From JAMDCX01 sp049977145 (GTDB taxonomy: Bacteria; Planctomycetota; Phycisphaerae; WQYP01): 33,722 nt of DNA. The notes under the pieces are model-generated. The model did no database searches and was not told the DNA's origin. It saw nothing but the letters and a program-made list of their open reading frames with translations. Below, one piece after another: positions 1-7,973 of the stretch. Numbering within the stretch: position 1 is the stretch's first letter; each line of letters starts with the position of its first letter. The position numbers and the translations under genes were made by a program. Location: positions 1 through 33,722 of the forward strand of contig JBMFGW010000031.1 in assembly GCA_049977145.1 (NCBI GenBank). The letters run 5' to 3'.

Positions 1-477
1 TCAAACGGCGGCAAGCCACCAATGATCAATGACCACTGATCACTGATCAATAGGCGGGCAAACGCCGTGCGGCATCGGGACAATCGGGGTGGTCTCGATG
101 CAGTACAACGCTATAGGCGCCGGCGGGGGAGATAAGTGTTCAGTTTTCAGTGTTCAGTTTTCAGTTTTGAGTAGATAAGGGATTATTAGCCTTGGCGCGG
201 CTTTGCCGCAACCAAAACGTCTTGTCCGCAGATTTCACGACCATTAGCCACAGAGGGCACCGAGGCCACAGAGTTTTGGGATAACCGCAAAGAAACAAAG
301 GACGCAAAGACGGGACGCTACGACGACCACGACGGGGTTCACCACAACGACACAACGACACGAAGACGACGGGTACGAGAACGCAGGAGTTAGGAGTCCT
401 TTTCACGGATCACTGATCACAGATCGATATCGCGACAACGGTCAACGAACAATGCCGTCGCCGTTTCCATAAACTCA
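1..477. other. Gene-poor left edge with low-complexity repeats
   Basis: I see no convincing gene here. Positions 22-52 hold repeated 'gatca' words (gatcaatgaccactgatcac and variants), and 137-170 hold a run of near-identical ttcagt/gttcag units. Positions about 190-330 carry text of the 'ccacagag...accgaggccacagag' kind, with a GC-rich start (ggcgcggctttgccgcaacc) that resembles one end of the dispersed repeat found at 8054-8210 and 32062-32210. This looks like decayed intergenic repeat sequence. The short reading frames across it have no family features. Confidence 0.5.
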
Positions 478-816
478 TTACGTCCCCGTTTCACTTTCCC
501 GGGAACCATGGCAAATTCCCGCCCGGAAATGGTTAAGCGCTGGATCGGTTTGGATCAGGTCCGGGACTAGCTCGACCAAGCTGACTTCCGGAACCGGTGC
601 CCCCAGGGCTTTTCCTAAAATCCCGATAATTTGATCGTTGGCGATCATCCGTGAAGGCATGTACCACTTGACGACATAGTCGTGATTGTCAGAGCAAGCC
701 ATTAGCGCTGGCTTTGAACATGACTGATATGTAATGCCAAGATAATGCAACGCTTTTACCGGCGTAGGTCGAACGGCACGTTCAACGAGCATTTTCCATT
801 CTTCAATGTCCGGCAT
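478..816 (-). pseudogene. Truncated HipA-like kinase-domain protein
   Basis: The 112-aa product resembles the N-terminal part of HipA-like (HipA_2 type) kinase-fold proteins: a strand around 'DYVVKWYMPS' (about residues 47-56, with the Lys where these proteins place an ATP-contacting lysine) followed by a helix and the stretch 'LGAPVPEVSLVEL' (about 71-83), the typical 'LG-PVP' signature. The frame ends just after 'FRAGICHGSR', where family members continue with a Gly-x-x-Phe-Gly-Ser segment and a further catalytic half. I therefore read it as a 3'-truncated remnant rather than a full gene. It starts 12 bp after the stop of the broken methyltransferase tail upstream, so the two were probably co-transcribed. 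Family assignment is by eye and moderately sure; loss of function is an inference from length. Confidence 0.45.
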
Positions 817-827
817 TCCGATTTCCC

Positions 828-1376
828 TTACAACCGATGCTGATATTCACCGTTGCCCAGAGGTGTGTCAAGTGTGATGTTGCATCTCACCTTATAGCGG
901 TTGAACTCCGCGAATGCGGCATGTTTCGTTTTCCCCGCCACCAGCGGGAATGTGGTTAATATGTGGGCGAATTCTTGTTCGGCTGGTGCCCTGTTGCACC
1001 CGTAATTACAGGTTGACGGAGGGCCAGGGGGTTGTGGGCGCGAAGCGAGGAGGATTGCGTATGGATACATACGTTGACGACGAGCGACAAAGCCCACGGC
1101 CTCTTGGCCCCCGCCCGTAGGGTTGGCCTGAAACCGGCCATCTGCGGCGTCGCGTCGGCTCAAGGGGTTCACGAACCCGGTTCTCGCCGCCGACTCCTGG
1201 CATCTGGCCGGTTTGAGGCCAATCAACCAGCAATTACGGATGGAACAGGACACCGGGCCATAAAGGTGGGCGATCCGGGTGTCGAGTTCGGCGCGGAGTT
1301 GGGCGCGCTGGGCGGGATCGGTGGCTGGTATGTTATTCCAACTCGAGGAGCACAGGCGATTAGGCCAACTGTCCTA
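828..1376 (-). pseudogene. C-terminal tail of an N6-adenine methyltransferase, interrupted in frame by a palindromic element
   Basis: Reading leftward after a TAG near 1377, the frame gives 'AQRAQLRAELDTRIAHLYG' (about 1312-1256) and later 'EFAHILTTFPLV' (about 980-945). These halves are the usual end of large Eco57I-type or type IIG methyltransferases ('ELDA-IAHLYGLTEEEFAHIL-TFPLV'). Between them sits the 270-bp element at 985-1254. Since 270 is divisible by three and the insert has no stop in this frame, the tail stays open as one reading frame down to the stop at 828. No methyltransferase catalytic motifs exist upstream; that space is occupied by the SDH proteinase gene. This is thus a remnant of a lost gene, different in C-terminal sequence from the intact methyltransferase at 4650-7973. 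The family call is firm for the two halves; whether any product is made is unknown. Confidence 0.55.
985..1254. mobile_element. MITE-like palindromic element with 33-bp terminal inverted repeats
   Basis: The ends 985-1017 and 1222-1254 are imperfect inverted repeats: 27 of 33 positions match by my count, including ggtgYcctgtt and ccgtaatt. Inside are further palindromes: CGTATG-gata-CATACG at 1058-1073, GTGGGC (1034-1039) with GCCCAC (1092-1097), and a long stem pairing about 1121-1142 with 1200-1221, itself enclosing 'gggttc-acgaaccc'-type symmetry. There is no transposase, so it would be non-autonomous. Comparison with the uninterrupted tail at 2915-2960 shows where the insertion lies, but no clear target-site duplication. 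I do not recognise the element family. Both strands are unusually open for a structured sequence. Confidence 0.6.
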
Positions 1377-1388
1377 TGTTCAATCAAT

Positions 1389-2366
1389 TTAGCAAACTGA
1401 TGGTCCGCCGACATCCTGCCGAGGTTGGACCGTGTTTAATGGAGCAGGCGCTGCTACCATTACCTGCTGTTTGATTAGCCTGGCCCCCGAATGATTTTCA
1501 ATGATCTTTATTGCACCGGTGTTCATCAGTGCGTGCATGTAGCAGTGGTGCACTGTGAGTACCAAATCCTGAAGGTTCTGATCCGTTTCAATCTCCACCA
1601 CCTTCAACCCCATCATCTTGCACTCGTCGGCGTGGATATGCCGACCATGCGTCTTATGCTTTCGATAGTTTGCCAATTCCTTGGCAATTTTTGCGGCTTT
1701 GCGACCGGCGTTGGGTTCACCGGTGAACATGACTTTTGCAAGTTGTTCGCGGACAAAATTATTGGACCATTGGATAGCATTGGAGCACTGCCCCAGGAAT
1801 GTCGGTTGATATTTTCCGATAATTGCCTGCCAGACGGCCACGCTGGTGGGGTCTCTCCTTATTTCTTTCACTGCACGTTTGAACTCGCGAATTACGCCAT
1901 AAGCCGGAACTCCACGCACCTGTGGATCAATCGGGCCGAGGTTGGATTGCTTGCCCATCAGAATTTCTTTGCACGAGCAGGCAATGATGGTCCCTGCCGA
2001 CATGGCAATCTGCGGTACCACGGCTCGAATATCGTTGCCAAACATTTTATGCAGATAATCAACAATAGATTGCGTTGACGCAATATCACCGCCCGGAGTG
2101 TGCAAGATCAGGTCTAAGCCCTTGGAACGATCAAGCTTATGCACGGCCATCATGAAGCCGTTTTTATCTTCATCATTGATTTCCATTCCAGCAATCTGCT
2201 GCTTGGAAAGCCAGCCCGAGTAATAGGCGATAATGTTACGCCCGGTATGCTGGTGCAATTGATCGAGGTACTTCCGCCGCACCATGTCAAGGCTCTGCTG
2301 GGCCATGTTTTGGTGCTGAAGGATTGTCAGATTAATCTCATTCTGAACATCGCCCCAATTCGGCAT
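1389..2366 (-). CDS. SDH-family Clp-fold serine proteinase
   Basis: This 325-aa protein matches the serine dehydrogenase proteinase (SDH, SppA/ClpP-fold) family. A 'LHTPGGDIAST' loop (about residues 88-98) forms the oxyanion-type segment, the nucleophile is most likely Ser123 in 'AMSAGT', and 'LGPIDPQ' (about 143-149) is the conserved strand-turn after it. No signal peptide or membrane anchor is evident, so it should be cytoplasmic, unlike SppA. The C-terminal part from about residue 290 is low in family features. The start is supported by a GAGG Shine-Dalgarno 4-5 nt upstream that overlaps the end of the small gene before it. It lies downstream of a consensus promoter and inside a defence-like neighbourhood; its substrate is unknown. 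Family assignment is confident, role is not. Confidence 0.85.
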   Translation of the reverse strand: MPNWGDVQNEINLTILQHQNMAQQSLDMVRRKYLDQLHQHTGRNIIAYYSGWLSKQQIAGMEINDEDKNGFMMAVHKLDRSKGLDLILHTPGGDIASTQSIVDYLHKMFGNDIRAVVPQIAMSAGTIIACSCKEILMGKQSNLGPIDPQVRGVPAYGVIREFKRAVKEIRRDPTSVAVWQAIIGKYQPTFLGQCSNAIQWSNNFVREQLAKVMFTGEPNAGRKAAKIAKELANYRKHKTHGRHIHADECKMMGLKVVEIETDQNLQDLVLTVHHCYMHALMNTGAIKIIENHSGARLIKQQVMVAAPAPLNTVQPRQDVGGPSVC

Positions 2367-2373
2367 TTAACCC

Positions 2374-2589
2374 TCATCCCTGCCGAATACAATATGGCGT
2401 TGACGTTGTGGTAACCGTGGGAACCGAAGGAAATGGGAATGGTTGTTCCAACGAATATTGCTCGCTTTGCCCGGGTGGCAAAGGCGATGTAGGAATGAAA
2501 TAACGCTTATGGCGTGAAATGAGCTTTGAAGCCTCCAAACCCTTCTTTTTTCCGCGCCCAGCGCCTTGCTTCTTTTTAATTCGGTTCAT
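2374..2589 (-). CDS. Small basic protein co-transcribed with SDH proteinase
   Basis: A 71-aa product with a strongly basic N-terminus ('MNRIKKKQGAGRGKKKG') followed by a proline-, serine- and threonine-rich tail. I do not recognise it. The start at 2589 is preferred over an upstream in-frame start at 2637 because AGGAG lies well placed before it (2595-2600 region) and because the upstream start would sit only a few bases from the predicted transcription start. The stop is 7 nt before the SDH start, with the SDH ribosome-binding site overlapping it, so the two genes form one transcription unit. A small basic partner could bind nucleic acid or be a proteinase substrate or adaptor; this is speculation. 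Confidence 0.5.
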   Translation of the reverse strand: MNRIKKKQGAGRGKKKGLEASKLISRHKRYFIPTSPLPPGQSEQYSLEQPFPFPSVPTVTTTSTPYCIRQG

Positions 2590-2651
2590 AGGAGCCTCTC
2601 CTAAATCTGCGGTACTACGCCAAACAATACAACACAATGTCGAACAAAGTC

Positions 2652-2679
2652 ATTATATGAAATCCGCTTCTACTGTCAA
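2652..2679 (-). promoter_or_regulatory. Consensus sigma70-type promoter for small gene + SDH proteinase
   Basis: On the minus strand a perfect TTGACA (2679-2674) is followed after a 16-bp spacer by a perfect TATAAT (2657-2652). Transcription would begin near 2645, giving a 5' leader of about 55 nt before the small basic protein gene. It is the best promoter match in the window and makes the SDH unit independent of the methyltransferase-protease-HEPN unit upstream. Confidence 0.75.
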
Positions 2680-2823
2680 AACCCCTCATATTCGCCTAAT
2701 CTCCGCTGCGTCATATCCGAAGGTAAATAAGCCAATTATCGCCCCTATTTTAGGCTATATCGCTAAGTTTCCCCGAGAACCATCAACGGGGGCGTCCCCG
2801 CCTCCCGCCACCGGCGCGCTTGT

Positions 2824-3000
2824 TCATTTCACGACTCCTCTTTCCACATCACGGTACGCGTTCCGGGCGGCGACGGCGACCGGAACGGGTACCAACGGGA
2901 ACGTGGTTAATATATGGCCGAATTCTTCTTCGGTCAGGCCGTAGAGGTGGGCGGTTGGGGCGTTGGGCTCGGTGCGGGTTCCGTGGTCGCGGAAAATTGA
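2824..3000 (-). pseudogene. Second N6-methyltransferase C-terminal tail remnant
   Basis: Reading leftward, the frame gives 'APTAHLYGLTEEEFGHIL' followed by 'TTFPLV' and a short tail ending 'RNAYRDVERGVVK' and a stop. This is the same methyltransferase C-terminal signature as at 828-1376, here without the palindromic insertion. Nothing recognisable precedes it in frame; the HEPN gene reads into it in a different frame and stops at 2934. It is a leftover 3' end of a methyltransferase gene whose body has been replaced. The right boundary is approximate. Confidence 0.55.
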
Positions 3001-3662
3001 ACTGGTGCCTTCAGGGAACGCAACACCTGCGAGGGGTTCTCCGATCCATAAGCTACACACTTAAGGCACCACTTAACCGCAGATTTTATTCCCTCATTGC
3101 GGATATCGAGAAAGGAATCAGTTTCAAGGAACCGGCACTCTGCGGCTATATGGTAAATTTCCTCCACAGCTCTCCGAACGGTACGCAACCTTGAAAGCGA
3201 AAGCGGTGCCTTTCCAGTTGCCGTGTCCAAGTCGAGATGGGCGAGTAACTTGTTACGGAAATCGCGGATTTTTGGGGTCAGTTTTTTCACTCGGATATGA
3301 TGCACTTGCAGTCGCTGAAGGCGCTTCGCCTGTACCACCTCCAGTGGCCCGCCCGCCCTATTCATCATTAAGTTGCGTGAGTATTCCACCATGTGTTCGA
3401 TACTTAGATTTCGTTTGTTGCGCGTCTGTTTAGGGTCAGTCAATCTTGCAATGGTCATTATTACATCATTGATCAAAGCCAATTTCACTGCATCAAATAG
3501 CTCGCGAGCGTGCCCCATGAGGAGGATATTATCGGGGCGTTCGGAACGCGCGGTCAATTTGTAGTCAACGAAAAGTTGCTCGAATGCCGTCCATTGGCGA
3601 TGGAGATGCCGCGCGTGGTTAAAAAATACCGTAGCTTCGTTTCCCAAATTTGGCGTTCCCAT
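2934..3662 (-). CDS. AbiU2-type HEPN domain protein
   Basis: The 242-aa product resembles AbiU2-like HEPN proteins (a family named from a lactococcal phage abortive-infection system). Features: a helical N-terminal half with 'ARELFDAVKLALINDVIMT' (about 52-70), the family-typical 'ARLTDPKQTRNKRNLS' (about 72-87), and 'FRNKLLAH' (135-142), an R-x5-H arrangement of the HEPN nuclease type (Arg136, His142). HEPN proteins are commonly RNases or regulators in defence modules. I chose the ATG at 3662 (GGAGGT just upstream, short spacing) over one at 3782 that would overlap the protease gene. The last 25 or so residues, rich in Pro, Thr and Ser, are read out of frame from the methyltransferase remnant, so the native C-terminus may have been lost. 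Family call moderate; activity untested. Confidence 0.6.
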   Translation of the reverse strand: MGTPNLGNEATVFFNHARHLHRQWTAFEQLFVDYKLTARSERPDNILLMGHARELFDAVKLALINDVIMTIARLTDPKQTRNKRNLSIEHMVEYSRNLMMNRAGGPLEVVQAKRLQRLQVHHIRVKKLTPKIRDFRNKLLAHLDLDTATGKAPLSLSRLRTVRRAVEEIYHIAAECRFLETDSFLDIRNEGIKSAVKWCLKCVAYGSENPSQVLRSLKAPVQFSATTEPAPSPTPQPPTSTA

Positions 3663-3732
3663 GGGACCTCCCGGATTATTTAATAAGAGCATTCTCAAAT
3701 ACTTCAAGCACGCCCCGTGCAAGCCCTTGCAG

Positions 3733-4653
3733 TCACACATCTGCCGCTGCAGCGAGTTTCTTAATTTCGTCGCCAAGGGCACGGATCTCCCGCGCCTTGA
3801 TGTAGAAGCCCAGATTTATCGGTAACTGTAATTGTGGGATAGGTGCCGCTTGCATGGGTATGTTCCTGACCACGATATTGCCCTCAGCCGTAAACTGGGG
3901 GCCTCCATAGAGAACGCCAATCAGCAGAGCACGGGAGCCCGTCGTCAGAGTATTGGGTCTGACGAAGTACGTGCCCACGTTGAAGATCAGGATGGGCGAT
4001 CCAGACGAACCGGGAAAGCACGCGGCGTCGACGAGGCCCTCCGGTCTGCCGTTAAAATCCAAGGCCGGGTGGCTCGCCGTGATTCCGGCACGGACGATAG
4101 GCATGTTGTTGGTATGATCCCACAGGCCAATCGGGTAGCCGATCATTATAATATCTTCGATGGCCGTCAGCTCCTCCAAAGCCTGTTCGGAAGGAATTAA
4201 ATCCGCGGCTAACGATCGGTAGAAGGCATGCTTGCCAGTCTGCTTTTCCAGCTTCTCCAGCAACGGTTGGATAGGCAGTGCGCAGAGGTCTAGCCCAGCG
4301 GGGTGGCAAATGGCAAGACGATTCACCGCCGAGCGCTCCCCCTGCGGCTGGATTACTTGCCTTGCGTGGATCCAGCAGGCCTCGTAGTGGTCTATCGTCA
4401 CCGGGAAAGACTGATCGGAGGGGGAAAGATTCGTGCCATCGGTGAGAACCCCTTCATGGAGATGGATCGTCCATTCGACGGCATTGTCCGGGACGACATG
4501 TCGATTTGTTATGAGGGAGGGCACGAATCTTTCGCCGAAGCTGAAAGTAAAGAAAAAACCTGTTCCAACGGCTTTGCTGCCGTCAGCAAGGGTCGCCTCA
4601 ATCCGAACTGTGCTAAAGAGCAATTGATCGCTAATAAACTCGGGGTTAATCAT
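3733..4653 (-). CDS. Trypsin-like serine peptidase
   Basis: A 306-aa protein with the chymotrypsin-fold catalytic triad pattern: His52 in 'LITNRHVV', Asp122 in 'AGLDLCALPI', and Ser217 in 'FPGSSGSPI'. The 'GTGFFF' strand before the His is typical of HtrA/trypsin-2 type peptidases. There is no PDZ domain, signal peptide or membrane segment, so it is probably a cytoplasmic protease. Its ATG overlaps the TGA of the methyltransferase gene by 4 bp (ATGA), indicating translational coupling and a shared role. Peptidases encoded next to restriction or abortive-infection genes are a recurring arrangement in defence loci; here the partner set (methyltransferase, AbiU2-like HEPN) is one I cannot name as a known system. 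The peptidase call is firm, the defence role is inferred. Confidence 0.85.
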   Translation of the reverse strand: MINPEFISDQLLFSTVRIEATLADGSKAVGTGFFFTFSFGERFVPSLITNRHVVPDNAVEWTIHLHEGVLTDGTNLSPSDQSFPVTIDHYEACWIHARQVIQPQGERSAVNRLAICHPAGLDLCALPIQPLLEKLEKQTGKHAFYRSLAADLIPSEQALEELTAIEDIIMIGYPIGLWDHTNNMPIVRAGITASHPALDFNGRPEGLVDAACFPGSSGSPILIFNVGTYFVRPNTLTTGSRALLIGVLYGGPQFTAEGNIVVRNIPMQAAPIPQLQLPINLGFYIKAREIRALGDEIKKLAAAADV

Positions 4654-7600
4654 TCGCCAGCCTCCGCTCCATTTTCCGCACCCATCCGATACTTGATATC
4701 ATAATTGATAATGAAATCCAGTTCCTCTGGCGTGAGGCCGTAGTGTTCGGCCAGTGCCTGATCGATGCGGTCTAGCAGAGGCTTGCTCATTGCTGGATAG
4801 AATGAATCGAACTCCGTGGCAACGCCGTCGACCATACGCTTGTACACCTTGCGTTTCTTCCGATAATCTTCCATTAGCGCCTGTGCATTGCCTATAAAGC
4901 ACGATTTCCCGCTTGTGCCGGACGTCCCCGACCCGGCTGGAGCCCGCGCAATGTCGGCGGATGAGAGGTCGCGGCAGTTTGAAAAGTTCCAGTTAAACCA
5001 ATAGAACAGGCTGCTGCTCAGCAGGCATAGCGCAAAAGCGGCCAGTTCCTCACTTGGGAAACACATTTCCTTAAGGTGCGAGGAACGGGTTGGTTCGCCC
5101 CCGTTCACACGGTACATTGGGACGAAATCAAACGCTTTTCCCCAGTGAACCGGAGCATTGTGGTAGTAGACTCTATGGCCAATTGTTGTGGCTACGGCCC
5201 CAAGCGTCTCGGCGACCGCCAGCTTCCGAAGCAGCCGTTGCTCAACCTCGCTCGAGACCTTTGGGAATGCGCCAAAACCTACACTCGGAGCGGTTGCGTA
5301 TTGTATCTGTGACTGGAATAGCGCAGTGCGTTCATCGGAAAACCATTTTAGGAACCGGGTCGTGCGAAGCTCGCAATAGGGCGCGGAATCATGCCGCCCA
5401 AGTAAGACGCACAGGCGATGTCTGACACCGCTAAAGAGCGACGCAGGCTGGTCCGACGCGGAGTAGTAACTCGCCCAAAGCGCGTACGTCTTGGTCGCGA
5501 GCAGTTCTTTGAGCGGCCGCATCCTTTCCGTTGATGTCGCGCTTAGGGGAACGATGATGCCAACAGCGCCCTTCCTGCGGGCGAGCTGCAATGCCCGCTC
5601 TGTCACTATCGGAAAAAGGTCGCCCGTCGGGAAAGCCTTGAAATGCATCGGGCCGAGATCGTAGGTGGTCTGTCTTATATTGACATACGGCGGATTACCG
5701 ATAATTACATCGAATCCGCCGTGGCTCATTACGCCGTAGAATTCGGTCAGCCAATGGAATGGCTGATGGCTGGATTTCCATTTTTCGAATTCCGTCGGCT
5801 TATTTTCCACGTCAATGCCGTATTCACCGGCCAGATAGCGATCCAGACGGTCGGCCAGCTTCGCCAGTGCCTGCCGCATGGCGGTTTTGGTTTTGCTTAT
5901 AATTTCCGAACCCGTCGCGGCCTGCGTTTGCATTTCTTTGAATTGCGTGAAAATCCGGGCGGCACCGATGGCGCTGCGTTCAATATCGGCCAGTTCACCG
6001 GCGGAGAATAGTAATTTGCCTTCCTGGCCTTTTTTCAGACTTTCCAACGTGGCGTATCCTACCAGCGTATTACCAGAGCGGATGTTGAAATCAATATCCG
6101 GTAACGGTTCGATTTGTTCAAATGTTTGGGCTTGGGCGGCAAGTTTTAGAAATAGTCGCAATTTACAAATTTCCACCGCTTCGGGCATGATGTCCACGCC
6201 GAAGAGATTGTTGATAATGATGCTTTTAAGCACAAAATAGGCTTCGCTGGGATGTTGGGCCATCTGCGCCAACACCGCGCGAAAATCCGTGAATTTTTCA
6301 GGTTCTTTGGGCGGGGCAAGCTCGGATACAAAGCCTTCCATCCGGCCCAGGCAATCTTCGTACAGCGTTTCCAGAATGCGCAGGGCGGCAAATAAAAATG
6401 CACCGGAGCCGCAGGTGGGATCCAATACGGTTATCTCCCGAATCGCAGTCCAGAAGGCCCTTAACAATTCCGGACCTTCGGATTTGGAGATGGCATCACG
6501 GGCGAATTGCCAGATGTCCAGATTCAGCGTAATGAGGTCATTGATTTCATGGATTTCACCGGCTTGGAGTTTTGCGCGGATTTCCAGACAGCGCGTACGC
6601 CGGGCCACATATTCGCGCCAGGTTTCCGTCGGCAAACGGATGGGATCATCTTTTTCCGACTGTGAAAGGTTGTAGCGCTTATCGAACATTCGCGCGTTGG
6701 GATCCTTCATACCCGTTTGCACATAATCAGGCAGTTCCTGTTCGGGGACAACCGTGCCATCAGCATGGATCACGCCCTTGCGCACAGCGGGGTAAATGTA
6801 CCGGTCCGGATCATCCTGCAAGAGCCGCCACAAAAAGCTCCCCGGCTTAAATGCTATCGGGCATTGCTCCCTGGCGGCGTCATACAGGAACGGGATCAGG
6901 GTATTTTTGCTGATATATTCGGTGATGTCCTCCTTGGTGTAATAGGCCCCCATCTGTTTTTGGTTGATGTATTTTTCAAAGATGTAGCCGACAACATCGG
7001 GGTTGATTTCGTTTTCCGCCCGGCATGGCCGCTCGTCAAGGTGCCAGCGGTAGCGATCAAAAAAGTCAAAAAGTTTCTGGAAGGCCTCATCGGGGATATC
7101 GATATCGGGATATTTCTGTTCGAGGTGGTGGACTTCAAAAAATCCGCCATTGAGATAGGGTACGTTGCCCAGTAATTTTTCCATTTCGGAATCGCGTTGG
7201 GTGGGTGCTGTACCCAAGCCATCATGGAATAGCCGCAGGAGGAAGTAGCGATAGAAACTGTGGAATTTGCCTTTGCCGCGCTGTTGCTGCAGCAGGTTCA
7301 GGCGGTTGCGCAGGTAATGCACATCGTTATCCAGAAAGCCCTTTTTCTGGATGAAATAGACAAACATGAGGCGATTAAGCATAAGAGATCCGTACCATTG
7401 CAGATCGGCGGCTTCGGCGACGCCCGTGATAAATTTCAGCAGTGCCTCATGCTCGGCGGTAAATTGCGTGTAGAAACGCTTGGTGACTTTTTCCACATCA
7501 AACGCGGCCCTGGCCCGCCCGGCCACGGCGGCGATGGTGATGGAATCCTCTTCATCGAGTGAAAAGCTGATGGCCATGAGTTTTTGGATCAGGGCCTCGC

Positions 7601-7973
7601 CAGATTGGCCGGGGGCGATGGTAAATGAGCGGCTGGCGGCAGGTCGGCCCGGCTCGCGCCGGGTCCACTGCCAGATCTGTTCATTACCATCGGTGAAAAT
7701 AATCAAATGTTCATAGGCGGCGGCGGTAATTTTGTTGTCAATTTTTACCCGCGTGTTACGCTCCGGAATTTGGGGGCAGTGCAGGATTCGAAACCCGCGT
7801 TTCTGGGCGACGGCAGTGAGGGTGAATTGAACGCCGGCGGCTTCGACAGTCAGCTCGCCGCCGTCATTATCCCAACCGAGATGTTCACGGAACAATGTGC
7901 GGAAATCGCGGTGGTGCAGGCAATCCCGCACGGCGGCGTGATCCAGTTGTGAGTGGGTTGTGGCCATGGGCAT
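4650..7973 (-). CDS. Eco57I-type N6-adenine DNA methyltransferase, possible type IIG restriction-modification enzyme
   Basis: An 1107-aa protein. An N-terminal region (about 1-180, 'FRTLFREHLGWD' at 24-35, 'HLIIFTDGNEQIWQW' at 89-103) precedes a helical domain. Next come the conserved 'GAYYTKEDI' (342-350), SAM-binding motif I 'LDPTCGSGAFL' (517-527), an acidic 'FGVDIMPEAVEICKLRL' strand (591-607), and catalytic motif IV 'NPPY' (760-763). The target-recognition region follows, and the end has 'HYGLTPEELDFIINYDIKYR' (1077-1096). Order and length fit single-chain type IIG or BREX/DISARM-like methyltransferases of the Eco57I family, which methylate adenine. I could not identify a clear PD-(D/E)xK nuclease motif by eye in the N-terminal part, so restriction activity is open. 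The C-terminal tail differs from the two remnants at 828-1376 and 2824-3000. ATG at 7973 or 7967; no strong Shine-Dalgarno. Confidence 0.85.
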   Translation of the reverse strand: MPMATTHSQLDHAAVRDCLHHRDFRTLFREHLGWDNDGGELTVEAAGVQFTLTAVAQKRGFRILHCPQIPERNTRVKIDNKITAAAYEHLIIFTDGNEQIWQWTRREPGRPAASRSFTIAPGQSGEALIQKLMAISFSLDEEDSITIAAVAGRARAAFDVEKVTKRFYTQFTAEHEALLKFITGVAEAADLQWYGSLMLNRLMFVYFIQKKGFLDNDVHYLRNRLNLLQQQRGKGKFHSFYRYFLLRLFHDGLGTAPTQRDSEMEKLLGNVPYLNGGFFEVHHLEQKYPDIDIPDEAFQKLFDFFDRYRWHLDERPCRAENEINPDVVGYIFEKYINQKQMGAYYTKEDITEYISKNTLIPFLYDAAREQCPIAFKPGSFLWRLLQDDPDRYIYPAVRKGVIHADGTVVPEQELPDYVQTGMKDPNARMFDKRYNLSQSEKDDPIRLPTETWREYVARRTRCLEIRAKLQAGEIHEINDLITLNLDIWQFARDAISKSEGPELLRAFWTAIREITVLDPTCGSGAFLFAALRILETLYEDCLGRMEGFVSELAPPKEPEKFTDFRAVLAQMAQHPSEAYFVLKSIIINNLFGVDIMPEAVEICKLRLFLKLAAQAQTFEQIEPLPDIDFNIRSGNTLVGYATLESLKKGQEGKLLFSAGELADIERSAIGAARIFTQFKEMQTQAATGSEIISKTKTAMRQALAKLADRLDRYLAGEYGIDVENKPTEFEKWKSSHQPFHWLTEFYGVMSHGGFDVIIGNPPYVNIRQTTYDLGPMHFKAFPTGDLFPIVTERALQLARRKGAVGIIVPLSATSTERMRPLKELLATKTYALWASYYSASDQPASLFSGVRHRLCVLLGRHDSAPYCELRTTRFLKWFSDERTALFQSQIQYATAPSVGFGAFPKVSSEVEQRLLRKLAVAETLGAVATTIGHRVYYHNAPVHWGKAFDFVPMYRVNGGEPTRSSHLKEMCFPSEELAAFALCLLSSSLFYWFNWNFSNCRDLSSADIARAPAGSGTSGTSGKSCFIGNAQALMEDYRKKRKVYKRMVDGVATEFDSFYPAMSKPLLDRIDQALAEHYGLTPEELDFIINYDIKYRMGAENGAEAGE

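Noticed and set aside
137..171. CRISPR-like repeated ttcag units
   Set aside because: Units are only 6-12 bp, contiguous, without spacers; simple low-complexity DNA.
161..406. 81-aa minus-strand frame at the left edge
   Set aside because: Lies in repeat-like DNA, no family features, odd composition.
1491..2078. 195-aa plus-strand frame
   Set aside because: Shadow of the SDH proteinase gene on the other strand, which has clear family motifs.
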